Source: Chryseobacterium viscerum (GTDB lineage Bacteria > Bacteroidota > Bacteroidia > Flavobacteriales > Weeksellaceae). Taken from it: a stretch of 64,000 nucleotides of DNA. Shown one piece after another: positions 46,071 to 55,153 of the stretch; positions within the stretch are counted from its first letter, which is position 1; each line of letters begins with the position of its first letter. The notes under the pieces are model-generated. The model searched no databases and had not been told where the DNA came from. It worked only from the letters and a program-made list of their open reading frames with translations. The DNA lies in assembly GCF_025949665.1 (NCBI RefSeq), contig NZ_JAPDFT010000002.1, positions 1-64,000 of the forward strand, given 5' to 3'. Position numbers and translations under genes: made by a program.

Positions 46071-47825
46071 TTATTCAGATTTTGCAACAGCTGTTCTTTC
46101 TGAAACCCCATTGGCATTGAAAGCTTCAATCTGGAAATAGTATGCATCTGTTCTGTCTGCTCCTGTAAAGAAATATTCATTTTTTCCGTATACCATAATG
46201 CTTCCGTACAGTTTATCAGGAGACTTTCCAAAATAGATTACATAGCCGTCTGCATCGGGATTCTGCTGCCATTTCATCCAGATACTTCTTCTTTCACCAT
46301 ATTTCTTAGGATCAGCTCTTAAAGGAACAAAACCTTCCACTTTAGCAGGTTGCTTCCCTGCTCCTTTTCCAAACACTCTGAAACCGCTCAATGCAAATTT
46401 TCCTGTAGGCATTTTAAGATTTTCCATTTTAAGAAAACGGGCTTTTGCAGGCTGCTCTAATTCTACGTAATCGTGAGGAACATCTTTCGTGTTTTTGCTT
46501 TTATCCACAATCACATTCCATTTCTTCCCATCATTGGAACCGTAGATTTTATATTGGTGCATTTTCCCTAAGGTTTTCCCCATAAACTCTGCATCCTGAT
46601 CTGCATAATTGATCTGAATGGCATTGATGCTAGAAACTTCTCCAAGATCCGTCTGGAACCACTCTCCGGAATTTCCGGTTTTAGCACTCCAGTAAGTTTT
46701 GATATCCTCATCTACGGCATAGTTGGGCTGATAACCTCCCAAAGTAGATGAAACCTGAACTGGTTTATTATAATTCAACAGCATCCATCCTGCAAAAAGG
46801 CCTTTTGTAAAATCTTTTCCTTGCGCATACTGCGGAAGGTATGTTGGATAATCACCATATGCCGTATTACAATACATTACATCGTCCTTATCAAAACCTG
46901 CCGGCCAGATTCCCAGTCTTCTTTCAAAATTATTTTTAGTGGAAATAAATATGGTGGAAATGTGCCACCAGTTTTTATAATTATCTTCAAAGGTAGCTCC
47001 GTGGCCTGCTCCTCTGGCAAAACCTCCCGGTTTATAAGAAAATGGATTATGTTGTTGATATTCAAAACCTTCCAAAGGACTTTTGCTTACATATACTCCA
47101 TCCGAATATCCGCTGAATTCTGTTGCCGGAGCACCATACTGCATATAATATTTTCCGTTATGTTTTGTCATCCAGGCCCCTTCTACAAAAGGCTGAAGAA
47201 AAACATTATCATTGTATTCCCCGAAACGTTCCCATCCATGGTCTTCAGGTTTTAATTTAATAATCGGTTTCACAAAACCTTCGGACTGAAGATTTTTCAC
47301 TTTCACTTCTGTTCCCAGCAATGGCCATTCGTTACTTGAGCCCCAATACAGGTACAATTTATTTTTGTCTTCATCATAATGGAATGCCGGATCCCACGCT
47401 CCTACTTTTAAAGTATCCACTGCAATTTTCCAGTCATCTTTGGTGGGGTTTGTACTTTTCCAGATCGGGAAATCCTGTTCCCAGGTAGATCCATAAACGT
47501 ACAGGGTATCTTTCATAGCCCAGACCGCCGGAGCATTAAGATCATGGGTATATTTATTATCTCTTAAAAATTTCCTTTTCACAAACTTCCAATCCAGCAT
47601 GTCATCACTGTACCAGTACCCTTCCTGATTGGTCGAAAAAAGAAACAGTTTATTTTTAAAATTAACAATCACGGGATCTGCCGTAGCACGGTGTTTCCCT
47701 TGTTTTGAAAAAACTTCAAAAGGCGTATAACCATAATCGATATTGATGGGATTGCAGAACGTTTTCTGCTGAGCACCCACAATCATTCCGAGAAAGATTG
47801 CTAATGACAGAAAATATTGTCTCAT
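46071..47825 (-). CDS. GH43-like glycosidase with discoidin-type domain
   Basis: A 584-residue exported protein (signal peptide 1-18, ending VGAQ). Residues about 20-330 look like a five-bladed propeller of the GH43/arabinanase class: YGYTPFEVF, RATADPVIVNF with the candidate catalytic Asp, GAWDPAFHYDEDKNKLYLYW and GHGATFEDNYKNWWHI. Then a discoidin/F5-8C-like domain (about 355-485: YAVDEDIKTYWSAKTGNSGEWFQTDLG), and a C-terminal fibronectin-III-like unit (about 500-580). Probably degrades a plant or algal polysaccharide. It is separated by 27 nt from the membrane-protein gene of the upstream cluster, though a functional link is doubtful. Confidence 0.82.
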   Translation of the reverse strand: MRQYFLSLAIFLGMIVGAQQKTFCNPINIDYGYTPFEVFSKQGKHRATADPVIVNFKNKLFLFSTNQEGYWYSDDMLDWKFVKRKFLRDNKYTHDLNAPAVWAMKDTLYVYGSTWEQDFPIWKSTNPTKDDWKIAVDTLKVGAWDPAFHYDEDKNKLYLYWGSSNEWPLLGTEVKVKNLQSEGFVKPIIKLKPEDHGWERFGEYNDNVFLQPFVEGAWMTKHNGKYYMQYGAPATEFSGYSDGVYVSKSPLEGFEYQQHNPFSYKPGGFARGAGHGATFEDNYKNWWHISTIFISTKNNFERRLGIWPAGFDKDDVMYCNTAYGDYPTYLPQYAQGKDFTKGLFAGWMLLNYNKPVQVSSTLGGYQPNYAVDEDIKTYWSAKTGNSGEWFQTDLGEVSSINAIQINYADQDAEFMGKTLGKMHQYKIYGSNDGKKWNVIVDKSKNTKDVPHDYVELEQPAKARFLKMENLKMPTGKFALSGFRVFGKGAGKQPAKVEGFVPLRADPKKYGERRSIWMKWQQNPDADGYVIYFGKSPDKLYGSIMVYGKNEYFFTGADRTDAYYFQIEAFNANGVSERTAVAKSE

Positions 47826-47852
47826 TTTTAGATTTTAAAGATTGAAACAAAG

Positions 47853-48878
47853 TTAGGTAACTTTTTTGGGTTTTCTCCAAATAAAGCCATCCAGCAGATA
47901 GTGAGTGAGCTGTGGTACGACTAATAACGGAACCAGAAACTGAAACCATTTTTCTGAGATCATCACATTCAAGGAAAAATGCTCATTCCAAACCAGCGTT
48001 TCCCACAAAAATTCTTCCAGAAAGGCGAACAATAAAATGACACCGATAAATAGAAATATTCCCGAAAAAGATTTAAAAATCTGCATTCCATTCAACTTAC
48101 TATTTTCCTTTTGCTGTATTTCCCGGATATAAATCAAAGCGATATAAGGAATTCCGTGAGAAACTACATTCAGAAAAGTAAAAAGAAGATCATTGTTGAA
48201 GTACACTATACCAAAATACCAGGAAAGAAAAGTTCCGGTGATCAGAGCCGTTTTAGGAATATTAATTCTTTTTGTTTTAAAAGTTTCAAAAACAGTTTTA
48301 ATAATCCAAATGATCAGAATTGTAAAATAGATTATGGTAATTAAAGGAACGTAATCCGGAAGATTTTGAAGCCAGTCAAATTCATTGTTAACGAACCAGG
48401 TAAAGGCGCGAGGTGTCCTAAACCAATATAACATAGGATAAATTGTTGCAGAATAAACGGCAATCTCATCTATTTTCTTGCTCCAGTTATTCGGTTCAAA
48501 GCGCGCATAAATCCTCATAAAACCGTATTGCTGGCGTATAAAATGGAAAACGGCAACCAAAGCCAGTACCGACCAGAATGTCAGATTTCCGAATTGAAAC
48601 AGAATGATTCCCAAAATCCAACTTACAGCAGGAATTCCGAGATAAAGCAGTTTATTTTTTTGGATCTCTCCTTTTACAAAATAGGTTTTGAACAATGTAG
48701 AATAAACATGGGCCACATCTACAAAAACTATAAGAAACAACCATGTGTAAAAAGAATAATGATTTTCCAGCCCCTGAATCTGTTTCTGAAAAAGAAAGAT
48801 AATCAACAATACCACAAAAGGTGGTGATAAAATAAACCACCAGTCTGTTTTTGCGTTATGTATCCAGGGTTGTTTCAT
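47853..48878 (-). CDS. Polytopic membrane protein of unknown function
   Basis: A 341-residue protein with about nine hydrophobic segments (for example WWFILSPPFVVLLIIFLF, YTWLFLIVFVDVAHVYSTLF, SVLALVAVFHFIRQQYGFMR, LITIIYFTILIIWII). Conserved-looking polar residues lie inside helices: D-V-A-H-V-Y-S, H-F-I-R-Q-Q-Y-G-F, V-S-H-G-I-P-Y, L-T-H-Y-L-L-D. Several histidines in helices suggest a redox or metal-binding membrane enzyme, but I do not recognise the family with certainty. The gene follows the FAD oxidoreductase by 9 nt. Confidence 0.68.
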   Translation of the reverse strand: MKQPWIHNAKTDWWFILSPPFVVLLIIFLFQKQIQGLENHYSFYTWLFLIVFVDVAHVYSTLFKTYFVKGEIQKNKLLYLGIPAVSWILGIILFQFGNLTFWSVLALVAVFHFIRQQYGFMRIYARFEPNNWSKKIDEIAVYSATIYPMLYWFRTPRAFTWFVNNEFDWLQNLPDYVPLITIIYFTILIIWIIKTVFETFKTKRINIPKTALITGTFLSWYFGIVYFNNDLLFTFLNVVSHGIPYIALIYIREIQQKENSKLNGMQIFKSFSGIFLFIGVILLFAFLEEFLWETLVWNEHFSLNVMISEKWFQFLVPLLVVPQLTHYLLDGFIWRKPKKVT

Positions 48879-48887
48879 ATAACAATT

Positions 48888-50477
48888 TTATATCATTTTT
48901 TCAGCGGTCCGGATTCCCTGATAGAATGCTTCTTCAAAAATAGATATTCCTGAAAGATCAGAATGGGCAAAGAAAATTTTCCCCTCTACAGGTTCTTTTG
49001 CTATCCTGGTTTCTTCTCCAAAAATCTGGTTGGGAACAGGAGCAATCATGGCATGTCCTATTTTGTGAAACTGCATTTCCAGAATAAAATCTTCTATCAA
49101 AGGGTGGGCTTTCTTAAGATCATTTAAAACTAAATCTTTCAGTTCAGCATCCTTCATGGCGTAGAGCTTTTTTCTTGCTTTTTTACAGTCTCCGGTTGAA
49201 AAGCTCTTATAATGGGTAATTACTTTTTCACCCATAATCTGGTTCAAATTCTGATGCTGATCAAAGATATAGCCCAATCCCGAAGATCCATAAATCACAT
49301 TATCCCAGGCCAGCTCTTCATCTCCACCAAATTCATTCTTTAACGTAATCGTTGTTAAAAGCCACGGCACATAGTGAAATGATGATGCTCTTTTTTGATT
49401 AAAAATTCTTTCATTCACAAACTGTGGTGATGCAAACAGTACTTTATCTGCAATAATCTTTTTGGTTTTCTTTTGGGTATTATCAAAACTCAGTACCTCA
49501 ACTTTATCATTGATTTTCACATCAAAAACCAGATTTTCAGACATATGTTTTCCCTCTGTGTATTTTGAAAAGTGTTTGGCAAGTCTTGCATTTCCTTCCG
49601 GCCATGTGAAGACCTGATCTTTATATTTCGTGCTCCAGTTGTTCTTTCTACCTGCGAAATAATGAATTCCTGCCCATGCCGAAACGTAGTCTATACCCAA
49701 TCCGAAATCGTCTCTGCAGGAATAATCCAGCAGCCAGAGAAGTTCTTCAGAGTGATAGTTATTTTCTTTGAGCCAATCTTTAAAAATGATTTTTTCAAGC
49801 TTTAAAACCTCATCTTCTCTGCTGGAATCATGTACAGGAATAGCGAACCAATATTTTCCCTGTGGATCTTTCTTCAGACGAAATTCATCCATCAACTTAA
49901 AAAAGCGGTTAAGCTCTTGCTGAGTTTCTCTTGAAATACCTTTTTGAGGAACAATATCGTTCTGCCAGGAGTTTTTATAAAACAGTCTTTCCTGTTGTGG
50001 AAAAGTCATTTGGTATTCATCAAGAATAGGTTCTCCATTCTCTTCAGTTCCCAGGCAGATTTCACATTCTTTCAGAAATTCTATGATTTCAAGGTTTTCC
50101 TTATTGGGTAAAGGTAAATAATGTGCCCCCAAAGGAAATTTTGAAAATGAATTTTGTCCGTTGGAAGAATTTCCTCCCAGATGATTTTCCATTTCAAGGA
50201 GAAGATAATCCTGTTCATTATTCTGGCTGAAGAATCTGCATGCCGAAAGTCCGGAAATCCCACCACCTACGATAAGATATTGGGTGTGGATAACTTCTGA
50301 AAACTGTGGAAAATCTTTTGCCCACAACTTATGCCCGAGAACATGGTTGGTCCCGGTGATCTTCAGCAGCAATGATTTTACTTTCTTTCTGCAATACTGC
50401 AAAAAAGGAAGCATAAGGCTACCTAAAAATATAGTTTTAAGAAAATCCTTTCTACTGTACTTTCCCCCACTCTTCAT
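48888..50477 (-). CDS. FAD-dependent oxidoreductase, possibly exported
   Basis: A 529-residue flavoprotein. The dinucleotide motif is YLIVGGGISGLSACRFF (about 68-84, GxGxxG), with the following EMENHLGGNSSNG block seen in amine-oxidase/phytoene-desaturase-like enzymes. The N-terminus has SRKDFLKT before a hydrophobic stretch, a lysine-variant of the Tat motif (SRRxFLK), so membrane association or export is possible. Downstream of the spermidine-synthase-like gene, which it overlaps by 26 nt, it might oxidise a polyamine-like amine. The nearest sequence type is 'NAD(P)-binding protein' of spermidine-synthase neighbourhoods; the substrate is unproven. Confidence 0.78.
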   Translation of the reverse strand: MKSGGKYSRKDFLKTIFLGSLMLPFLQYCRKKVKSLLLKITGTNHVLGHKLWAKDFPQFSEVIHTQYLIVGGGISGLSACRFFSQNNEQDYLLLEMENHLGGNSSNGQNSFSKFPLGAHYLPLPNKENLEIIEFLKECEICLGTEENGEPILDEYQMTFPQQERLFYKNSWQNDIVPQKGISRETQQELNRFFKLMDEFRLKKDPQGKYWFAIPVHDSSREDEVLKLEKIIFKDWLKENNYHSEELLWLLDYSCRDDFGLGIDYVSAWAGIHYFAGRKNNWSTKYKDQVFTWPEGNARLAKHFSKYTEGKHMSENLVFDVKINDKVEVLSFDNTQKKTKKIIADKVLFASPQFVNERIFNQKRASSFHYVPWLLTTITLKNEFGGDEELAWDNVIYGSSGLGYIFDQHQNLNQIMGEKVITHYKSFSTGDCKKARKKLYAMKDAELKDLVLNDLKKAHPLIEDFILEMQFHKIGHAMIAPVPNQIFGEETRIAKEPVEGKIFFAHSDLSGISIFEEAFYQGIRTAEKMI

Positions 50478-51966
50478 CGAAATAACGGACTAGTATCTGG
50501 TTATCCAGACGGTTAACTTCTACGTCTTTCACTTTCATATCTTTACTGAAATAAGACATCTGTGAAAAGTTATAATCATAATATTTTAACCCAGGCAGCT
50601 TTCTGTAAATCCTGTTGTTGATGGGTTCAAATGAAGCCATAGAAAACCCCCATTCTCCAAAAGACGGAACATAGGTATGATATGCTGCTGTGAAAGGAAA
50701 AATCTGATTGATTGTTTTTTCAATGCACCAGAAAGATTTCGGGGCAAAATACGGAGAGGTGGTCTGAACCACAATTTTGGTATCAAGGGTAGTCAGCTTC
50801 TCCAGTTCTTTATAAAATTGCAGCGAATATAGCTTTCCTAAGCTGTAGTTGGACGGATCCGGAAAGTCTATGATAATGACATCAAACTTCTTTTTGCTGT
50901 CTTTTACCCAAATGTAAGCGTCTTTATTGATGACTTCCACTTTAGGATTAGAAAAAGAGCTTTGATTCAGCCTGCGCATGGTTTCGTTGGTCTTGAAAAA
51001 CTGAGTCATTTCTCCATCAAGATCCACAAGTGTTACTTTTTTAACGTCTTTGTATTTTAATACTTCTCTTGCAGCAAAACCATCACCACCTCCGAGAATC
51101 AGAATGTTATCAATATTTTTTGCCATAGACATCGCCGGATGTACTAAAGCTTCGTGATAGCGGTATTCATCGGTGGAAGAAAACTGCAGGTTGTTATTTA
51201 AATACAGACGGAATTCGTGAGTATTTCTCGTTAAAACAATTCTTTGATAGGGTGAACTTTTAGTATAGACTACATTTTCACCGTATAGTTTTTCTTCAGA
51301 ATAAGATAAAATCGTATCTGAGAAAAAGAAAAGTCCTAGCAGAAACGCAAATGCGGTAATAGATTTTACTTTCAGTGATAAAGGTTTTGATAATTCCTTT
51401 GTAAGGTAATAACAAAGAAATATCGCAATAGAGATATTAATTAACCCAAAAAACAAAGGTGTTTTTACAATTCCCAGTTTTGGAATTAAAACCAACGGAA
51501 AGAGAATCGAAGCCAATAAAGCCCCGATATAATCGAATGCAAAGACGTTTGAAACTAAATCTTTAAACTGCACTCTGTCTTTCAGAATGTTCATCAGGAG
51601 CGGTATTTCCACTCCAACGAGACATCCGGTGAAGAAGACAAAAAGGTAGAGAACGCTTTCAAAGTGTGCGAGTGTATTAAACAAAATAAACAGCACCACA
51701 GAGCTGATTCCACCTACAATTCCCACCAGGATCTCGATCTCAATGAATTTATCAATAAGATTTCCTTTGATGAATTTCGCAAGATAGGAACCTACTCCCA
51801 TTGAAAAGAGATATACCCCGATAATGAAAGAAAACTGCTTTACAGAGTCTCCTAAAAGATAGCTCGCCAGGGCTCCGGCCACCAGCTCATAAATCAATCC
51901 ACATGTAGCAATGACGAATACTGAAAACAATAAAAGCAGCTCAAGAGGAATCCTCTTCTTATCCAT
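50452..51966 (-). CDS. Membrane-bound spermidine-synthase-like protein
   Basis: A 504-residue protein with an N-terminal membrane part of about seven helices (10-215, beginning LLLFSVFVIATCGLIYELVAG, the type called fused MFS/spermidine synthase) and a C-terminal class I SAM/dcSAM-fold domain. That has DNILILGGGDGFAAREVL (about 287-304), VTLVDLDGEMT and the D-F-P-D-P-S-N-Y-S-L-G-K-L-Y-S loop that corresponds to the active-site aspartates of aminopropyltransferases. With speD in the same operon, decarboxylated SAM could be its donor. The acceptor is unknown. Start overlaps the DUF350 gene by 8 nt. Confidence 0.86.
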   Translation of the reverse strand: MDKKRIPLELLLLFSVFVIATCGLIYELVAGALASYLLGDSVKQFSFIIGVYLFSMGVGSYLAKFIKGNLIDKFIEIEILVGIVGGISSVVLFILFNTLAHFESVLYLFVFFTGCLVGVEIPLLMNILKDRVQFKDLVSNVFAFDYIGALLASILFPLVLIPKLGIVKTPLFFGLINISIAIFLCYYLTKELSKPLSLKVKSITAFAFLLGLFFFSDTILSYSEEKLYGENVVYTKSSPYQRIVLTRNTHEFRLYLNNNLQFSSTDEYRYHEALVHPAMSMAKNIDNILILGGGDGFAAREVLKYKDVKKVTLVDLDGEMTQFFKTNETMRRLNQSSFSNPKVEVINKDAYIWVKDSKKKFDVIIIDFPDPSNYSLGKLYSLQFYKELEKLTTLDTKIVVQTTSPYFAPKSFWCIEKTINQIFPFTAAYHTYVPSFGEWGFSMASFEPINNRIYRKLPGLKYYDYNFSQMSYFSKDMKVKDVEVNRLDNQILVRYFDEEWGKVQ

Positions 51967-52174
51967 GAATTGCCGCGCTTATAATCATTGAAATTCCGAT
52001 GATAAATGCTCCAAAGACAATAGCCAGGGCTATATTTTTATTCTGAGCGATCTCATGCCATGTTTTCTCCGGTGTAAGTTTTTCGATGATGAAATAACAT
52101 ACAAGAAGGATTGCGATTCCTAAGAATGAGTAAAGAACCGAGTTTAATATGGGTAAGAAATTGATGTTGTCCAT
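51959..52174 (-). CDS. DUF350 membrane protein
   Basis: A 71-residue protein with two hydrophobic helices (about 10-30 and 47-69), of the DUF350 (YjfL) family: ILNSVLYSFLGIAILLVCYF and NIALAIVFGAFIIGISMIIS. Full-length members usually have four helices; this is a half-length version. DUF350 genes are recurrent neighbours of DUF4178 genes and polyamine-type ligases or synthases. Function unknown. Confidence 0.84.
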   Translation of the reverse strand: MDNINFLPILNSVLYSFLGIAILLVCYFIIEKLTPEKTWHEIAQNKNIALAIVFGAFIIGISMIISAAIHG

Positions 52175-52187
52175 AGTTTTTATATTT

Positions 52188-52382
52188 TTATTTGTGATAG
52201 TATCTGTAAAATCCTACTCTGGAATGGCTTCTGGTAGTTCCGTCACGGTATGTTTCCGTTTTGGCACAGTCACATACCTGATTTCCCTGGTAAGTAAGGT
52301 ACACAAACCAGGTCATGAAAAGTCCTCCGATCAGACAGAGAATCCAGTTTTGTCTTATGTAATTTAATATTTTGCTCATCAT
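52188..52382 (-). CDS. Small membrane protein of the speD cluster
   Basis: About 64 residues from the ATG at 52382 (MMSKILNYIRQN), which overlaps the upstream DUF4178 stop as ATGA and is preferred over an upstream ATG inside that gene. One membrane helix (WILCLIGGLFMTWFVYLTY), then a short basic, cysteine-containing tail (NQVCDCAKTETYRDG ... FYRYYHK). The C-x-C pair may be a metal or disulfide site. No family recognised. It is fixed between DUF4178 and DUF350. Confidence 0.65.
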   Translation of the reverse strand: MMSKILNYIRQNWILCLIGGLFMTWFVYLTYQGNQVCDCAKTETYRDGTTRSHSRVGFYRYYHK

Positions 52383-53839
52383 GATGTAGCATAAGGGGTA
52401 TTTGAACTGTTTTTCCATTTATTGACATTAAAGAAATGTCTTCCTATCCACATAGCCACAAAGAGCGCAACCATTATGAATAAAATAAATCCGAAGTTCC
52501 AGAATGAAACGGGAAGCCAGGTTGCCTTGATTTTAACATCGTTATTGGATGCAATAACATCTGTTGTAAGTCTTAGCCCTTCAGCATTGATCAGAGAGTC
52601 TATTTTTGAAGTTCCAAAAGATGCTTTCACCAGTTTACCCAATTCTGTTGTATCTTTTTCTAAAGTCTTTCCATCTATGAAAGTGGTAGATTGTGCTTTA
52701 TAGATATCTGTAACATCTAGAATTCCTGACTTATCTCTGGAGATCAATACTTTTGAATCTGGTGACTGAAGACCTGAAAATGCAGGTAATAAAGACCCTT
52801 CTTTTTCGGCTGAAATAAGAAAATGATATTTCCCTGAGCTTACCCCGCAAAGATTAAAGTTTTCAGACTGGCTTCCTTCCGACCAGCTTTCACCATCTTC
52901 GTAACCGTGGTATTGTTCGATATCTTTTGAAGTATATACAACTTCATTGGTATTCTCATTCACAAGGCTTAGCTGAACATTGGCCCACGAATTATCCACT
53001 GCTGAAAAAGCATTGACTCTTAATGGTGCTGAGCCTCCTGATAGGGTAAAACTTTTACTGACAAGTTCTTTATCTTTTATGTCGGCAAAATTTATTGACT
53101 GTTCAAAAACAGTCTCATTCGTTCTTGAGGTATATACATATAGCTGAAACAGACATATCATTAATGCTGCTATACAAAAAATGTTTACAGCCTGTTTAAT
53201 ATCAAAATAATATGGCTGTACGATTCCTACTCCTGTATAATAGGGCATATGAGCTATTTTAAAAGCCCTTTTGATATCATATTTTGAAATGTGGACTCCA
53301 TAGAAGTATTGATTTTTTTTACCTACCGTCTCTTGTGAGATCATACGGGTTCCATTGACGTATTCTTTGTAAGTAGCAATACTGAAATCCAGATGTTCAT
53401 CAAAAAATCCAGCTGCCGCATCGATACTGCATGGGGTATTTTCATACCAGCGATAAGTTCTTCCCGCATAACTTGCCAATTTAGAACTTTTACTTTTAAA
53501 ATCAGCGGGGTGCATTGAAAGCAGGAAAACCCAATGCCCATCACTTTCACTCAGGAAAGCATCATTTCCTTTACTATCTTTTAAAGAATATTCCCGCCAG
53601 AAAATACTGTTTCCGTATTTTCTGACAGTAATTGCAACGACCGTATATTCTACACCTTCAATTTTTCCTTTTTGCCCAACGTCTAACACAACGTTTTCGG
53701 TTGGCACTTTCAAATGTTTAATTTGTTTGTTTCCGGCTGCATCAATGAGATGGGAACAGGTTTTACAAACATATTCTTCAACAGAAAAGGTGAGATCTAA
53801 TTTATTTTCTGATTCGCATGCTGGGCAGACATAGTGCAT
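52379..53839 (-). CDS. DUF4178 protein with N-terminal zinc ribbon
   Basis: A 486-residue protein. An N-terminal zinc-ribbon (C5/C8 and C25/C28, CPAC ... CKTC) precedes a DUF4178 domain (about 45-190, with EGVEYTVVAITVRKYGN, FWREYSLKDSKGNDAFLSES and the RTYRWYENTPC segment). Then one membrane helix (about 218-236, VNIFCIAALMICLFQLYVY), a long extracytoplasmic beta-rich part and a final helix (about 450-467). DUF4178 is of unknown function but is known to keep company with DUF350, SpeD and spermidine synthases. It follows speD by 2 nt. Confidence 0.85.
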   Translation of the reverse strand: MHYVCPACESENKLDLTFSVEEYVCKTCSHLIDAAGNKQIKHLKVPTENVVLDVGQKGKIEGVEYTVVAITVRKYGNSIFWREYSLKDSKGNDAFLSESDGHWVFLLSMHPADFKSKSSKLASYAGRTYRWYENTPCSIDAAAGFFDEHLDFSIATYKEYVNGTRMISQETVGKKNQYFYGVHISKYDIKRAFKIAHMPYYTGVGIVQPYYFDIKQAVNIFCIAALMICLFQLYVYTSRTNETVFEQSINFADIKDKELVSKSFTLSGGSAPLRVNAFSAVDNSWANVQLSLVNENTNEVVYTSKDIEQYHGYEDGESWSEGSQSENFNLCGVSSGKYHFLISAEKEGSLLPAFSGLQSPDSKVLISRDKSGILDVTDIYKAQSTTFIDGKTLEKDTTELGKLVKASFGTSKIDSLINAEGLRLTTDVIASNNDVKIKATWLPVSFWNFGFILFIMVALFVAMWIGRHFFNVNKWKNSSNTPYATS

Positions 53840-53841
53840 TT

Positions 53842-54201
53842 TTATCTGTAAATTTTGTGTTTCTGAATGGTATTAGCTTTAAAATACTGAACCACTTCAT
53901 CTGCAATCTGCTCTACTTTTGTGGTATTGTCCTGTGTATAATTACAAAGAAAGACATCAAAAGTAAGCTGTTTAAATTCCGGCCACGTATGGATACAAAG
54001 GTGAGACTCTTTCAGTATTACTGCGGAAGTAAAACTATCGTTTTCAAAAATATGATTGGTAACTCCTACAATTTCTACATCTTTTGTTTTCAGAATTTCT
54101 TCTGTAAACGCCAGAAAACCTTTGCTGTCTAATAACAAATCTTCTGACTCTGTTTCCAAAGTCAGAAGAATATGTAAACCTTTACTTGATAATGGGTTCA
54201 A
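53842..54201 (-). CDS. speD: S-adenosylmethionine decarboxylase proenzyme
   Basis: Makes decarboxylated SAM, the aminopropyl donor. The 119-residue proenzyme has the self-cleavage site KESHLCIHTWPE (about 65-76): the Ser after Glu becomes the pyruvoyl group; the usual second Ser is Cys here. A second cysteine in FDVFLCNYT matches the proton-donor Cys of the family. Prokaryotic class-1B length. It starts 20 nt after ctlX and leads the DUF4178/DUF350/synthase genes, so dcSAM is probably consumed by the 50452-51966 protein. A conventional soluble speE is not in the window. Confidence 0.93.
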   Translation of the reverse strand: MNPLSSKGLHILLTLETESEDLLLDSKGFLAFTEEILKTKDVEIVGVTNHIFENDSFTSAVILKESHLCIHTWPEFKQLTFDVFLCNYTQDNTTKVEQIADEVVQYFKANTIQKHKIYR

Positions 54202-54221
54202 TTAATTTTTTCGTAAATATA

Positions 54222-55145
54222 TTATTTTTTTGGAAGAAAAACCTCAGCAAGCATACATCTTGCGCTTCCTCCACCATTTACTTCAATGGTATTCAGGTCT
54301 GAATAGATAATTTCGCAGTATTTTTCAATCGCAGCTACCTGTTCAGAAGATAAAGACTGATAAGCTGTCTGGCTCATCACCAGGAATTTCTCACCTTCTT
54401 TGTTCTGAACCTGAAGCATATTTCCTGCAAACTGCTGCATCTGGTCTTCTGAAATTTCGATGATTTCTTTACCGGAACCTTTAATGGTTTCTATTACTTT
54501 TTCTCTTTCCAGTTCATCATCAATACAGTCCAGACAGATTACTACAAACTGATCTGCTACACACATCATTACATTGGTGTGATAGATAGGAAGTCTTTCT
54601 GTTCCAACTGTCTGGAAAGAATGGAAAACAACGGGGGTGAATCCGTATTTTGAACAGAATTCTCTGAACAGTTTTTCATCCAGTCTCAAAGAAACAGAAC
54701 CGTAAGCAATTTTGTTATCGTGATCGAAAATCATGCTTCCTGTTCCTTCCAGAAAATGTCCCTGAGTTTCAGGAAAAGACCAGTCATCAATTTCAGCAAC
54801 TTCAAAGCCCTGATCTTTGATACTTTCAATAATATCTTCCCTTCTTTCTACTCTTCTGTTGGAAGCGAACATCGGATATAAAACCACCTTCCCGTCTTTA
54901 TGGAAACTCACCCAGTTATTCGGGAAAATAGAATCCGGAGTATGAGGATCCAGTGTGTCCTTTATGGTGATCACATTGATTCCTTTTCCTCTCAGCTTTC
55001 CGACAAAGGTATTGAACTCTGCCAAGGCTTTTGACTGGATATCCAATCCTGTCTGTTCTACCTGAAAGTAATTATTTTTTGCTGTTTCAGCGTTGTAACC
55101 GAATGCAATCGGCTCTATCATTAATACTGTATCTGTTGTTTGCAT
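54222..55145 (-). CDS. ctlX: Arginine-deiminase-related hydrolase, CtlX type
   Basis: A 307-residue guanidino-modifying hydrolase of the citrulline-utilisation CtlX group. Features: the N-terminal MIEPIAFGYNAET block, PNNWVSFHKDGKVVLYPMFA (about 75-94), and the catalytic cysteine in GGGSARCMLAE (about 290-300), with the E/H residues in ETQGHFLEGTGSM. It could hydrolyse citrulline, arginine or a related ureido compound; the exact substrate is not decided. It is the second guanidine enzyme of a pair, separated by element C. Confidence 0.9.
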   Translation of the reverse strand: MQTTDTVLMIEPIAFGYNAETAKNNYFQVEQTGLDIQSKALAEFNTFVGKLRGKGINVITIKDTLDPHTPDSIFPNNWVSFHKDGKVVLYPMFASNRRVERREDIIESIKDQGFEVAEIDDWSFPETQGHFLEGTGSMIFDHDNKIAYGSVSLRLDEKLFREFCSKYGFTPVVFHSFQTVGTERLPIYHTNVMMCVADQFVVICLDCIDDELEREKVIETIKGSGKEIIEISEDQMQQFAGNMLQVQNKEGEKFLVMSQTAYQSLSSEQVAAIEKYCEIIYSDLNTIEVNGGGSARCMLAEVFLPKK

Positions 55146-55153
55146 TTTTTTAT

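Noticed and set aside
50452..51966. Canonical soluble spermidine synthase speE
   Set aside because: The protein has about seven membrane helices before the synthase-like domain and sits among DUF350/DUF4178 genes.
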